DNA of 21,633 nucleotides from a virus, in the IMG/VR virus record IMGVR_UViG_3300010392_001181, positions 1 to 21,633 of that record, one strand, 5' to 3'. Position numbers and translations under genes: made by a program. Below, piece by piece: positions 1 through 7,274 of the stretch (position 1 is its first letter; every line of letters starts with the position of its first letter). The notes below the pieces were generated by a model. That model was not told where the DNA came from. It was given only the letters and a program-made list of their open reading frames with translations, and did no database searches.

Positions 1-339
1 ATGCCAGCAGCCTTAACTACTGCTGGAGCAGCTTATCCTATTACAGTTTTAGATACAACTAATGCGGCTTACGATGTTATAACATTGGGAACTACATTAG
101 GAGTCGCTTTAACCGCTGGTGATATACTTGCTGAAGCTGACTCAACTCATGCAACTACAGCAGAATTACTTTACACTGCTAATGCTTTAACATATGCAGA
201 TGTATATGTTCAAGACGATGCAATTCAGTATTCTTGTGCTGGTGTTTACTTCGGTTCTATTTATAACCGTAGAATTCGCAAGATAGATGCAATCGAAAGA
301 GCTGCATTAACTCAAATTAATTTTTCTGAAAGTAAATAA
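1..339 (+). CDS. Head decoration-like protein (probably C-terminal part)
   Basis: A 112-codon reading frame runs from base 1 to a TAA just upstream of the major capsid gene. It is Ala/Thr rich with beta-strand-like repeats. It has a GDILAEAD segment (residues 40-47) followed by a GVYFGSIYNRR stretch near residue 80, and ends in a short helix-like tail. Head decoration or capsid-stabilising proteins usually sit directly before the capsid gene and have this kind of small, beta-rich composition, so position and composition support the call. No named family is recognised with certainty. The ATG at base 1 may be a true start, but it coincides with the window edge and the gene may well begin upstream. 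Related decoration proteins are often longer at the N-terminus. Confidence 0.5.
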   Translation: MPAALTTAGAAYPITVLDTTNAAYDVITLGTTLGVALTAGDILAEADSTHATTAELLYTANALTYADVYVQDDAIQYSCAGVYFGSIYNRRIRKIDAIERAALTQINFSESK

Positions 340-347
340 TAGTAGCT

Positions 348-1463
348 ATGAATCAAAACTTAAACAAATTTGACCTACTTGGTCAAATCATGGGCAAAAG
401 CCTACAGACATTTGTTGACGGAGTTTTAGCTACTCGTCAGAATCAAATTAAATGGACTCAATTTTTTGAATGGGGGCCAATGAGCTACAGCACTGTATTC
501 AGCGTTATGGAGGCTAATATTGAATTATACCCAATGGCATCTGTTATTGACGTAGATTCTCCAAAGCCAAAACGTGCGATACAAGGCGTTTCTTTGTGGA
601 ATGGTGAAGTTCCTAAAATCGGTCACGGTTATGATTTAACCGAAAAAGATTTGCGTCAATATTACATCATGATTGAGGCTGGAGGAACAGTTTCAACTCA
701 ACCTATATTTGATCTTTTTTACAATACTGTAAATAAAACTGAATTTGGTATCCATGCGAGATTGAATTCAATGGCAATGCAGATCGTATCAAAAGGCTCA
801 TTACTTATAGATGCAGCTAACAATCCTGATGGTACTGCATTGACTAAGATTGATATGAAAGTTCCTTCTACCCATAAGCTTTATGCCGGATTTGACAATG
901 GCGTGGGAGCAGCATGGACTGGAGCTACAGCAACTCCATTAACTGACATTCAAGATATGTTAGATGCGGCTGATGACGCAAGTGTACCTTACGATGTGCT
1001 TTATTTCTCTAAATCACTTTGGAGAACATTTATGCGTCATCCAAATGTAGTTAAAGAGGTTAATGCACGTAAGGCTAACACTATTACGACATCCCCTACT
1101 ACTGAGTCTGAAACCAGAGCTTATATGATCGATATGGGATTCCCTCCTGTAGTTGTTATAGATGAGCGTACCGGACTTCAAACTGATGGCGTTACAGCTA
1201 ATGTAACTTCATGGGACGAAAGCAATATAGTCCTTGCTCCATTCGGAACTTTAGGTGAGGTTAAAAACGCTAAACCAATTTCTGTACCGGGCACAACAAC
1301 TCGCACTGCTTTTACTGCTGATGGTCGTATTAAGATTGTCGAAAAAGCAGATGATTCTCGTGTAACGCAAGGATTCGAAGCTGAATGTAATGCAATGCCT
1401 GTTTTAACTAAGGCTAATTACATGTATATCATGGATACATCCACAACAACAGCGTGGACTTAG
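348..1463 (+). CDS. Major capsid protein (HK97-fold, gpE-like)
   Basis: A 371-aa protein that would form the capsid shell. The N-terminus (DLLGQIMGKSLQTFVDGVL) looks like an N-arm helix. The middle carries an E-loop-like and P-domain-like stretch with an invariant-looking IPK/VPKIGHGYDLTEKDL segment near residues 86-100. The C-terminal third (GEVKNAKPISVPGTTTR, then FEAECNAMPVL) matches the pattern of major capsid protein E members, where a polar sheet ends in a segment coping with 'E...P.l'. Length is typical for the family. It follows the decoration-like gene by 8 nt and precedes connector genes, the standard order in siphovirus head modules. A strong hairpin terminator lies 10 nt after its stop, fitting a highly expressed gene. 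The call rests on position, length and general sequence pattern rather than a diagnostic catalytic motif. Confidence 0.8.
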   Translation: MNQNLNKFDLLGQIMGKSLQTFVDGVLATRQNQIKWTQFFEWGPMSYSTVFSVMEANIELYPMASVIDVDSPKPKRAIQGVSLWNGEVPKIGHGYDLTEKDLRQYYIMIEAGGTVSTQPIFDLFYNTVNKTEFGIHARLNSMAMQIVSKGSLLIDAANNPDGTALTKIDMKVPSTHKLYAGFDNGVGAAWTGATATPLTDIQDMLDAADDASVPYDVLYFSKSLWRTFMRHPNVVKEVNARKANTITTSPTTESETRAYMIDMGFPPVVVIDERTGLQTDGVTANVTSWDESNIVLAPFGTLGEVKNAKPISVPGTTTRTAFTADGRIKIVEKADDSRVTQGFEAECNAMPVLTKANYMYIMDTSTTTAWT

Positions 1464-1473
1464 AATATTAACT

Positions 1474-1500
1474 AGAGGGAGCTTTTTAGTTCCCTCTTTT
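1474..1500 (+). terminator. Intrinsic terminator after the capsid gene
   Basis: Bases 1474-1483 (AGAGGGAGCT) pair with 1488-1497 (AGTTCCCTCT) in a 10-bp stem with one G-U pair and a TTTT loop. Several T residues follow. It lies 10 nt after the major capsid stop codon. No clear promoter is visible between it and the next gene at 1513, so it probably lets part of the transcription through. Confidence 0.75.
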
Positions 1501-1512
1501 AAAACATAAAAT

Positions 1513-1860
1513 ATGCTAGTTGAAGATTGGTTAAGAGGTGCTGTAGGTTTTGAGTTGACAGACAATAATGTGTCATTTGTGTTAGAAAACAGAGATGTTA
1601 CTGCTGGATCTGATTCTGGAGATATGACAGAAAAGCAAAAAGATTTAACCAGAGCAGATGCTTACACAATTTATTTAACATCATCAAACAAGGGGGCCAC
1701 TAAAATTCAGGACGGTAATTCTTCTCAATCGAAAGGAGGCGAAAGTTTTACCTATAGAAACGAAGCTCAAAGACTTGCTATATATTATTATGAAAAGTGG
1801 GGAGAAGTGGTGCCTGATACTGTAGGTAACGTAATAAACAATGCAACTAATCTTTGGTAA
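1513..1860 (+). CDS. Head-tail connector (adaptor), DUF6706-like
   Basis: A 115-aa soluble protein. The pattern is a short N-terminal helical part ending in 'GFELTDNNVSFVLENRDV' and then a 'LTRADAYTIYLTSS' helix near residues 45-58. A Gly/Ser-rich hairpin (QSKGGESFTY) and a final helix 'NEAQRLAIYYYEKWGE' follow. This order, with a La-ADaY helix, a gap, a 'sgGesft/sy' segment and an 'A..iY.ky.e' ending, is what I know from DUF6706 proteins located directly downstream of Bacteroidota phage capsid genes, where they are inferred to be neck adaptors. Its stop overlaps the next start by one base (TAATG), so the two are likely translationally coupled. The family assignment is from memory of the pattern. 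The adaptor role is inferred from position. Confidence 0.6.
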   Translation: MLVEDWLRGAVGFELTDNNVSFVLENRDVTAGSDSGDMTEKQKDLTRADAYTIYLTSSNKGATKIQDGNSSQSKGGESFTYRNEAQRLAIYYYEKWGEVVPDTVGNVINNATNLW

Positions 1861-2186
1861 TGGCTGATTTTACCATGAGGCCACACTCTTTTGTGGTAAG
1901 TAGTTTAACAGCAGGGGCAAATGAAGTTCCACCTACTTCAGCTCCGGTTGAGGTATTAAGCGGATCTTGCAATAATCAAACAGGAAATAGCGGAAGTATA
2001 AAAGGAGAAACTGACGTAATGCAGTACGATTACGTTTTATTTCATGATGAGGAAATAGTAGAAGAAATCAAGCCGGGTGACTTGATAGTTGTAAATCACC
2101 TTGGTAAAACAATAACCGGAGAGGTAAAAAAAATACTTCCCGGACAACTTAGTAATAGAATTTGGTATAACGAAACATCTAAATAA
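1860..2186 (+). CDS. Putative head closure (stopper) protein
   Basis: A 108-aa protein starting at the ATG that shares its A with the preceding TAA. An upstream in-frame TTG is less likely because the ATG forms a TAATG coupling. It is beta-rich. The C-terminal half has 'IKPGDLIVVNHLGKTITGEV' followed by 'KKILPGQLSNRIWYNE', that is, a strand, a Gly turn and a strand closing a small barrel, a layout seen in neck stopper proteins of siphoviruses. Position as second gene after the capsid protein supports a head closure role. No diagnostic motif is visible, so another connector subunit remains possible. Confidence 0.45.
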   Translation: MADFTMRPHSFVVSSLTAGANEVPPTSAPVEVLSGSCNNQTGNSGSIKGETDVMQYDYVLFHDEEIVEEIKPGDLIVVNHLGKTITGEVKKILPGQLSNRIWYNETSK

Positions 2187-2187
2187 A

Positions 2188-2430
2188 ATGGCACAGGTAA
2201 TAACAATTGTAGAAGGCGAGACTTTGACCTACGTGAAAGACGGAGGTAGCTCTATAATCTTATGTAAGTGGGTTTGCGATAAACATCAAGATAAGGTTTT
2301 TATTAAAGATGCTTTCGGATTTCCACCCATCGACTTAGGTAAAATAAGTGCAACAAATCCAGTAACAGTAGGATCAACAGAGTACACTGACCCAACCTTA
2401 GCTAGAGCAGCTATTGGTGCAAATTGGTAG
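2188..2430 (+). CDS. Small protein, stand-alone copy of the adhesin's N-terminal module
   Basis: An 80-aa protein of unknown function starting 1 nt after the previous stop. Its core, 'IILCKWVCDKHQDKVFIKDAFG' in pattern, is clearly related to the first 70 residues of the next gene, where 'IILARWICDSHKEKIIIRDAYG' occurs at the same position. Both end in an IGxNW/F motif (IGANW here, IGSNF there), so the whole of this protein aligns to the N-terminal module of its neighbour. Each has a Cys-Asp-x-His triplet in the core. It may be a virion-anchoring or adaptor module, either a minor neck protein or a partner of the 691-aa protein. No family name is recognised. Confidence 0.7.
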   Translation: MAQVITIVEGETLTYVKDGGSSIILCKWVCDKHQDKVFIKDAFGFPPIDLGKISATNPVTVGSTEYTDPTLARAAIGANW

Positions 2431-2433
2431 AAT

Positions 2434-4509
2434 ATGTTAAAATTAGTTAGAACCGCTTCGGATGAGCTTTACATCAACGATGGTGAGATTATTCTTGCTA
2501 GATGGATATGTGATTCTCATAAAGAAAAGATAATCATAAGAGATGCTTATGGGAAATTAGTGTCTGAGTCTAAATTACCTATCGAAACTGATCAGGGCCA
2601 AAGAGACGATGCTGCTGATGTTATTTCAGATATTGGATCTAACTTTAGGACTAGAGGATTTGGAGGGTATTACCAATGGGTATTTACTGGGAAATCTTCC
2701 GATATTATTACAGATGGTACTAATTGGTTTTACAACGATTTTGGTACAGGAGGTAATAATACACAAATTAAGAATACACCATATATTCGTACAAACGGAA
2801 CAGATAATTATGTAAATACTAATCATATAATTACATCTGAACAAAAGTGGCAGTTATACGCCCGTTTTTATCAAGCAGGATTAACAGCGTTTACAGGTAC
2901 AGGTGACAGTCAAGGCGAAATTATGATAGGTAAGACAAGTGCGGGAATTTGGTTTTGTGCGTGGAACAATGACGGAAGCACTAGAATGATAGGAGGCGTC
3001 GCAGATGAGGACTGGCATCTATTTGAAGTTTCCGCAGCGGGCTTTTATTTAGATGAAAATTTAATAAGCTCAAATACAAGCTCAGAGATAAAAATAACAG
3101 ATAGGAAGTTATTTCTTGGAGCGTTGCAAAAATCAGGGTTGCCTAATCCTGAAATTCCTTTAGATGTAGCATATCATAAAATAATTGGTACAAAATACCA
3201 ACTAAATAGCAATACTGATTTTAAGGTTGTTAATGATGAAGATGGAAGCGGAAATAAATTAGCAAATACTGGACTTGGTTATGATGAAGTTAACGATTAT
3301 TTAATTGTATCAGAGTACAATCAAGATATAACAAGCAGGTTATTAATTTATGACACAAATATAACCTTACAAAATACCATTGATATTACAACACTTATAG
3401 ATCATATACAGGGAAATGCTTATGATTCTATAAATGATGTGTATTATATTTGGGGTACGCAAAAAGGATTACCACTTGGTGACGGTAACGGAATTATAAT
3501 AAAAGTAAACGATTCGGGTACTTTGTTGGATTCTTGGATTCCTCCTGTTGCATTTGGGAGGGCAATAAGTTCAATACATTACTCAACCTCAGATGAATTA
3601 TTGTATTTAAAAATAGGAGTTAATTTAAGAAAAATAGATACCTCTGATTGGTCATATACTACCGAAACTATACCCGTTGAATTTAATGCAAATGGTGAAG
3701 GTTATTTCAGAAAAGATGGTAGACAATATCTAGGTAGAGATGATAAAGTAATAATTATTAATAACATAATGGGTTATTTAGGAGAATTTCCCAATCCTAC
3801 AAATTTCGGAATCAGTGAAGGCTTGATAGTAGACAACTCAGGAAATATATGGTGGAATGCTGACGAACATTATCATGGTTCATTAGTCGAGGGTAACAGA
3901 GTTTTTAAGCTTGATATAAGTTTAATTGAAAATCAAACGCTTCAAGAACTTAACTTCCAAGAACAGGGTGGTAATGTGCATTACGATAAAACAAGTAACC
4001 AAAGTGCAGATTCTATTAACACTTTAGCGGTACAATACAGTGATGTTTTAAAACCTGAATTATTAATTAATGGGTATGAAAGATATGAAAGCAACACAAC
4101 ACCGGGAGAATATAGATATGTAATATATGCAAATGGAATAGCGCAATCACCAACAATTACAGGTTATTCATTTAAAGATTCATTTGAACCTAATTCGGGA
4201 TTCAGCGACACAGGCAATACTTTGTGTCAACCTTCAGGAGATGCAGGGTTATTTGCTCTCTCAGAGGCTTATAGTTTAGGATGGTATGATGCTGATTTAG
4301 ATAGTCCTTTAGAAGTTGACTTTGATACATTATATGCGTATAAAGATTTAACTATACCAGAAGAAGATTTTCGCATAACAATAGATGAAGAAAATAGAAT
4401 TATTAAGGATATGGCATCACAACCATATGAACCATTATTGGATATTAATGGAGATCAGATTAAAGATATTAATGGGGAAGATATTTATGTAATTAAAGAT
4501 TTTAGTTAA
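2434..4509 (+). CDS. Large adhesin/fibre-like protein (anchor + LamG-like + beta-propeller-like)
   Basis: A 691-aa protein with four visible parts. Residues 1-71 repeat the preceding 80-aa protein (WICDSHKEKIIIRDAYG, ending IGSNF). Residues about 115-250 have the layout of a concanavalin A/LamG-type lectin domain: 'YIRTNGTDNYV', then 'WQLYARF', 'IMIGKTSAGIWF', 'DEDWHLFEV', 'FYLDENLIS' and 'KLFLGALQ'. Residues about 264-495 contain repeating units such as GLGYDEVNDYLIV, NAYDSINDVYYIW, SIHYSTSDELLYL and LIVDNSGNIWWN, typical of beta-propeller blades. The last 20 residues carry a DINGD...DINGED repeat. Such a composition is typical of carbohydrate-binding or receptor-binding proteins. Position between neck genes suggests a neck or head fibre, with the N-terminal module as anchor. 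Domain calls are from pattern and not from a profile search. Confidence 0.6.
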   Translation: MLKLVRTASDELYINDGEIILARWICDSHKEKIIIRDAYGKLVSESKLPIETDQGQRDDAADVISDIGSNFRTRGFGGYYQWVFTGKSSDIITDGTNWFYNDFGTGGNNTQIKNTPYIRTNGTDNYVNTNHIITSEQKWQLYARFYQAGLTAFTGTGDSQGEIMIGKTSAGIWFCAWNNDGSTRMIGGVADEDWHLFEVSAAGFYLDENLISSNTSSEIKITDRKLFLGALQKSGLPNPEIPLDVAYHKIIGTKYQLNSNTDFKVVNDEDGSGNKLANTGLGYDEVNDYLIVSEYNQDITSRLLIYDTNITLQNTIDITTLIDHIQGNAYDSINDVYYIWGTQKGLPLGDGNGIIIKVNDSGTLLDSWIPPVAFGRAISSIHYSTSDELLYLKIGVNLRKIDTSDWSYTTETIPVEFNANGEGYFRKDGRQYLGRDDKVIIINNIMGYLGEFPNPTNFGISEGLIVDNSGNIWWNADEHYHGSLVEGNRVFKLDISLIENQTLQELNFQEQGGNVHYDKTSNQSADSINTLAVQYSDVLKPELLINGYERYESNTTPGEYRYVIYANGIAQSPTITGYSFKDSFEPNSGFSDTGNTLCQPSGDAGLFALSEAYSLGWYDADLDSPLEVDFDTLYAYKDLTIPEEDFRITIDEENRIIKDMASQPYEPLLDINGDQIKDINGEDIYVIKDFS

Positions 4510-4510
4510 T

Positions 4511-4879
4511 ATGCCAACAATAAACTACATATATAAAGAAAAATATTTTTTCATAACCTCTGATGTTATGTTAGATGTTGAGCTGCCTGATTCTATCAAA
4601 GATAAATTAGGCTACTTTGAAATGATAGAGGGAGAGAAGATTTATTTTCCTATGACATTAGGTGATGCAGTACAGATTAAAAGAGAATTGGAAGACGGTA
4701 CATTTGCCTTATCTATACAATTAAGTCCTAATTCATTACTATCAATTAAGTGCGTTCTAAATTATATCACTGAGAAAGATTTTAATGAAGCCTTAGCTAA
4801 TTATTCAGTTTTTGGGATAGCAGAATTTTTAACTTTAGAAGAATTTAAACAATTAAAATTTAAGCAAGATGTCATATAA
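4511..4879 (+). CDS. Hypothetical protein, fibre-block
   Basis: A 122-aa acidic, soluble protein starting 1 nt after the adhesin stop. I recognise no family. The first half is beta-rich (INYIYKEKYFFITSDVMLDVELP). The middle has 'YFPMTLGDAVQIKRELEDG', and the end is helical (DFNEALANYSVFGIAEFLTLEEFKQLKF). No signal peptide or membrane segment is visible. Its end overlaps the next gene by 11 nt, so it is co-translated with the fibre-like genes. It could be a fibre chaperone, an adhesin partner or a small virion protein. Confidence 0.6.
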   Translation: MPTINYIYKEKYFFITSDVMLDVELPDSIKDKLGYFEMIEGEKIYFPMTLGDAVQIKRELEDGTFALSIQLSPNSLLSIKCVLNYITEKDFNEALANYSVFGIAEFLTLEEFKQLKFKQDVI

Positions 4880-5444
4880 TTTAGATAAAACAGGAGCAGA
4901 GGTTGACCGAGATATGAAGGAGGGTCTAGATAACCAACCTAAGGTAAATGTAGTATGGGATGATTTAAAAGCTCCAGCAACTGTACTTAGGCAGGGAGCA
5001 ACAACAAAACCAGATTTCGATGCTACTAATATGGGACTATTATTTCCACAGAATGACCCTGCTGAGATTGCATATAGTATATTACAATTTCCTCATGCAT
5101 ATAAAGAAGGTAGTAATATTAAACCCCACATTCATTTTACGCAATCTGTGGCTGATGAACCTGTATTTAAGATAGATTATAGATGGTATAATGTTGGAGA
5201 TGATGCAGGAGGTGTTTTTACAACGTTAACAAGTAATGGGTTTTCACAAACATGGACTAGCGGAGACTTAGCAAACATAGCTACGTTTCCAGAAATTGAA
5301 GGAACATCTATGAAATTATCTTCTATATTTGAAGTCCGTATTTATCGTGATGATAATGTTGTTAGTGGAGATGTTCTAGTTAAAGAATTTGATATACATT
5401 ACCAAATAGATAGTAATGGAAGTAGACAAGAATTTGTAAAATAA
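4869..5444 (+). CDS. Small fibre-like protein with PHIHF motif
   Basis: A 191-aa protein. The N-terminus 'YNLDKTGAEVDRDM' is a short anchor-like motif also found in the next protein (YLKYTGSETEKIL). Around residues 85-110 the string PHIHFTQS precedes DYRWYNVGD, a HxH-then-'Y.w.n.G' arrangement that I have seen in tail-fibre or head-fibre proteins of phages of Gram-negative hosts. The rest alternates strands and loops and reads like one beta-sandwich (FEVRIYRDDN, FDIHYQID). The chosen ATG overlaps the end of the preceding gene by 11 nt. Probably a virion surface protein that trimerises, but this is inferred. No catalytic residues are apparent. Confidence 0.5.
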   Translation: MSYNLDKTGAEVDRDMKEGLDNQPKVNVVWDDLKAPATVLRQGATTKPDFDATNMGLLFPQNDPAEIAYSILQFPHAYKEGSNIKPHIHFTQSVADEPVFKIDYRWYNVGDDAGGVFTTLTSNGFSQTWTSGDLANIATFPEIEGTSMKLSSIFEVRIYRDDNVVSGDVLVKEFDIHYQIDSNGSRQEFVK

Positions 5445-5450
5445 AATATT

Positions 5451-5978
5451 ATGGCATTCTATTTAAAATATACAGGAAGTGAAACTGAGAAAATATTAGA
5501 TTCAAGATTACATTCTTTTATTCAAGACGTTCACGATACTGAACATACATCTGGTAGTCCACAATCCATTACTGCTGATACTCCAGTTATGTTTACTAAT
5601 AATGGAGGATTACCAATCAGAGTAGTAGCACCAAGCCATATAACAAGTAGGTGGGATGCTACTAATAATAAAATAGCCTTCCCAGAAGAATTAAATACGC
5701 CTACATATGTAGCTGAAGTGGGGTTTACATTCGATCCTAGTATTGCCTCTGAGGGCTTAATTTTCTTGCGGATGTATATTGATGATGACACTCCAAAGTT
5801 AATTAAAACATACTCTGCTAAATACAAAAGTGTAGCACAACCGCAAACTATTATAGCTACTTGGTATTTAGGGGAAGATACGGGTTATGATGCGAAAAAC
5901 GATGGAATTTATTTTGAATTGGAGTTTCAGAGTAGTGGAGATTTATATGATAAAACATTAATAATTTATAGAACTTAA
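5451..5978 (+). CDS. Small fibre-like protein, jelly-roll-like
   Basis: A 175-aa protein with the same type of N-terminal motif as its upstream neighbour (Y-L-x-x-T-G-x-E). A short helix and a 'SITADTPVMFTNNGG' stretch follow, then alternating strands (AEVGFTFDPS, LIFLRMYIDDD, IIATWYLGED, IYFELEF, LIIYRT). This layout resembles TNF/C1q-like jelly-roll heads found at fibre tips. It starts 6 nt after the previous stop. The two genes may be paralogous in architecture: a common short anchor followed by different heads. A receptor-binding or capsid-surface role is inferred. Confidence 0.5.
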   Translation: MAFYLKYTGSETEKILDSRLHSFIQDVHDTEHTSGSPQSITADTPVMFTNNGGLPIRVVAPSHITSRWDATNNKIAFPEELNTPTYVAEVGFTFDPSIASEGLIFLRMYIDDDTPKLIKTYSAKYKSVAQPQTIIATWYLGEDTGYDAKNDGIYFELEFQSSGDLYDKTLIIYRT

Positions 5979-5982
5979 TATT

Positions 5983-6081
5983 ATGAAAAAAATAAAAAAA
6001 ACAGTTAATGAGGATGTTAAACCTAAAGAGTCAACTAAAGAGGAAGAAAAACCTCGTATTAAGCCAGATCCAAAGCGCTGA
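5983..6081 (+). CDS. Short charged reading frame, probable true N-terminus of the membrane protein
   Basis: A 32-codon frame from an ATG 4 nt after the previous stop, ending at TGA 6079-6081. The product (KKIKKTVNEDVKPKES..., ending KPRIKPDPKR) is Lys/Glu/Pro rich, a natural-looking cytoplasmic tail. The overlapping N-terminus of the next frame (6008 start: MRMLNLKSQLKRKK) looks like out-of-frame sequence. Right after the TGA, in the +1 frame, the sequence continues as DFWYKCSLFLYLL, the start of a membrane segment. It may be an independent micro-gene, or it may be the N-terminus of the membrane protein joined by a +1 shift at CGC-TGA-C, or one base may have been lost or gained. Confidence 0.45.
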   Translation: MKKIKKTVNEDVKPKESTKEEEKPRIKPDPKR

Positions 6082-6388
6082 CTTTTGGTATAAATGTTCT
6101 TTATTCTTATATTTGTTGTCAGTTCTTGTTTTCGTAGCGTTCGATAAGGGTGGGAATTTATGGGACTTTATCTACTATTTCAAGAATTATTTTTTTATAA
6201 CAACGGTTTGCGTTATCATGTGGCCAACACTGAAGCCAATTTCAGCCGCAGTAATAGCATACCAATTATTTGAAGTTGTTTATGACATTTTAGGGACATT
6301 TGATGTTGATATAAACAGAACGATATGGATAAACATAATATGTTTGGGGACGATAGCAATAACTCTCACAATATACAGAAAAAAATGA
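6008..6388 (+). CDS. Four-helix membrane protein, holin-like candidate
   Basis: A 126-aa frame with about four hydrophobic segments: residues 29-45, 58-73, 77-95 and 105-122 (for example LYLLSVLVFVAF, FITTVCVIMWP, IINIICLGTIAITLTIY in pattern). It would be an inner-membrane protein. The ATG at 6008 lies inside the preceding 32-codon frame, and the first 23 residues look like shadow translation, so the true N-terminus is doubtful. The membrane part begins at ADFWYKC. Its end overlaps the next start as ATGA. Neighbours are membrane-anchored and DUF5675 proteins, so a lysis-related role is plausible, but no holin family is recognised. Confidence 0.6.
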   Translation: MRMLNLKSQLKRKKNLVLSQIQSADFWYKCSLFLYLLSVLVFVAFDKGGNLWDFIYYFKNYFFITTVCVIMWPTLKPISAAVIAYQLFEVVYDILGTFDVDINRTIWINIICLGTIAITLTIYRKK

Positions 6389-6747
6389 AAGTAAAAGAAC
6401 AACTATTAGCTCTTATTGTAGGTTTGCTAAACACACTCATAGTAGGATTGGGTGGTTATATTTATCTATCGGATAAAGCGTCTGCAAGTAATTTGCTCGT
6501 TACTGAAACTTTGGAAAGAAAAGAATCTGATTCTAGATTAATGTTAGAATTAGAAAAAAAAGTAAGTAAGGATGCATTTAACGAATTTAAAGTAGGTCAA
6601 CAAACCATAATAGACTATATAAACGAGTCCAATAAAAGGGATAAGATATATCAGGATATTATAAAAGACCTGACATTTATTGACTTAGATACAATTAATG
6701 TTGATTACCCTCGAATAAACTTTGCTTACGATGGAAATATACAATAA
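6385..6747 (+). CDS. Membrane-anchored coiled-coil protein
   Basis: A 120-aa protein starting at the ATG that overlaps the upstream TGA (ATGA). An in-frame Met 20 codons earlier is inside the neighbour and is disfavoured. Residues 4-28 form one hydrophobic helix (LLALIVGLLNTLIVGLGGYIYL). A charged, helical, coiled-coil-like stretch follows (ETLERKESDSRLMLELEKKV) and extends to about residue 95. This single-span topology with a long helical tail is common in phage lysis cassettes (spanin-like or holin-accessory) and in minor membrane proteins. The next gene begins 17 nt before its stop. Function is not identifiable from sequence alone. Confidence 0.65.
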   Translation: MKVKEQLLALIVGLLNTLIVGLGGYIYLSDKASASNLLVTETLERKESDSRLMLELEKKVSKDAFNEFKVGQQTIIDYINESNKRDKIYQDIIKDLTFIDLDTINVDYPRINFAYDGNIQ

Positions 6748-7192
6748 ACGATTATCTCATACTAAAAATACAACTTTGGGTCAGATTAGTCTCTATGATT
6801 TTTCAACTCCGTTTGGTTTTATCATTGAGGATGAACCTAGAGTTGTTAAGGTGGGAAGTAAAACACGCATTCCGTCAGGCAGGTATAGACTAAAAATAAG
6901 AAAAGAAGATACTCCACTTACGGTTAAGCACAGGGAATCTAAGTGGTATAAAGGTTGGTTTGAATATCACATAGAGGTTTGTGGAATTCCAGATTTTACT
7001 GGAATATATTTTCACATGGTAAATACTCATGAACACACTTCAGGATGTCAAGGTGGAGCTAAGACTGTTAAAATACAAAACGGAGAATATGTTGCAGTTA
7101 ATTCTACGGAAATGATAAAAGAGTTTTATAACATAGTTTATCCTAAATTATTAAATGGAGAAGAAGTATTCTACACTATCATCGATGAATAA
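6731..7192 (+). CDS. DUF5675 family protein, candidate cell-wall enzyme
   Basis: A 153-aa protein starting at the ATG within the end of the upstream gene. The upstream TTG start is less likely because the ATG gives the family-like beginning MEIYNKRLSHTKNTTLGQIS. The N-terminal half has 'FIIEDEPR', then 'IPSGRYRLKIR', a segment shared by DUF5675 members, and the middle has 'IYFHMVNTHEHTSGCQGG'. In that family this is a His-containing strand followed by a Thr/Ser-Gly-Cys, an arrangement reminiscent of the His...Gly-Cys active site of L,D-transpeptidases. Whether it is catalytic is not established. Lying among membrane proteins, it could act on peptidoglycan in lysis or entry. Its last 8 nt overlap the next small frame. 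Confidence 0.7.
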   Translation: MEIYNKRLSHTKNTTLGQISLYDFSTPFGFIIEDEPRVVKVGSKTRIPSGRYRLKIRKEDTPLTVKHRESKWYKGWFEYHIEVCGIPDFTGIYFHMVNTHEHTSGCQGGAKTVKIQNGEYVAVNSTEMIKEFYNIVYPKLLNGEEVFYTIIDE

Positions 7193-7274
7193 TCCAAAAT
7201 CTAAAAATAAAAATTTACAGTTACTAATTGATAAATTTGATTTAATTTTGGAAAAGAAAGGAAAAATGAAATGA
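7185..7274 (+). CDS. Micro-protein, 29 aa
   Basis: A 29-codon frame from an ATG overlapping the end of the DUF5675 gene by 8 nt to a TGA that overlaps the next start as ATGA. The product (NNPKSKNKNLQLLIDKFDLI...) is a Lys-rich amphipathic helix, LLIDKFDLILEKKGK. Overlap with both neighbours and the absence of any other use for the 80-nt gap suggest it is translated. Function unknown. Confidence 0.45.
   Translation: MNNPKSKNKNLQLLIDKFDLILEKKGKMK

Noticed and set aside
4441-4503. Dockerin domain
   Set aside because: Only a short DxNGD repeat is present, with no duplicated 22-residue dockerin segment.
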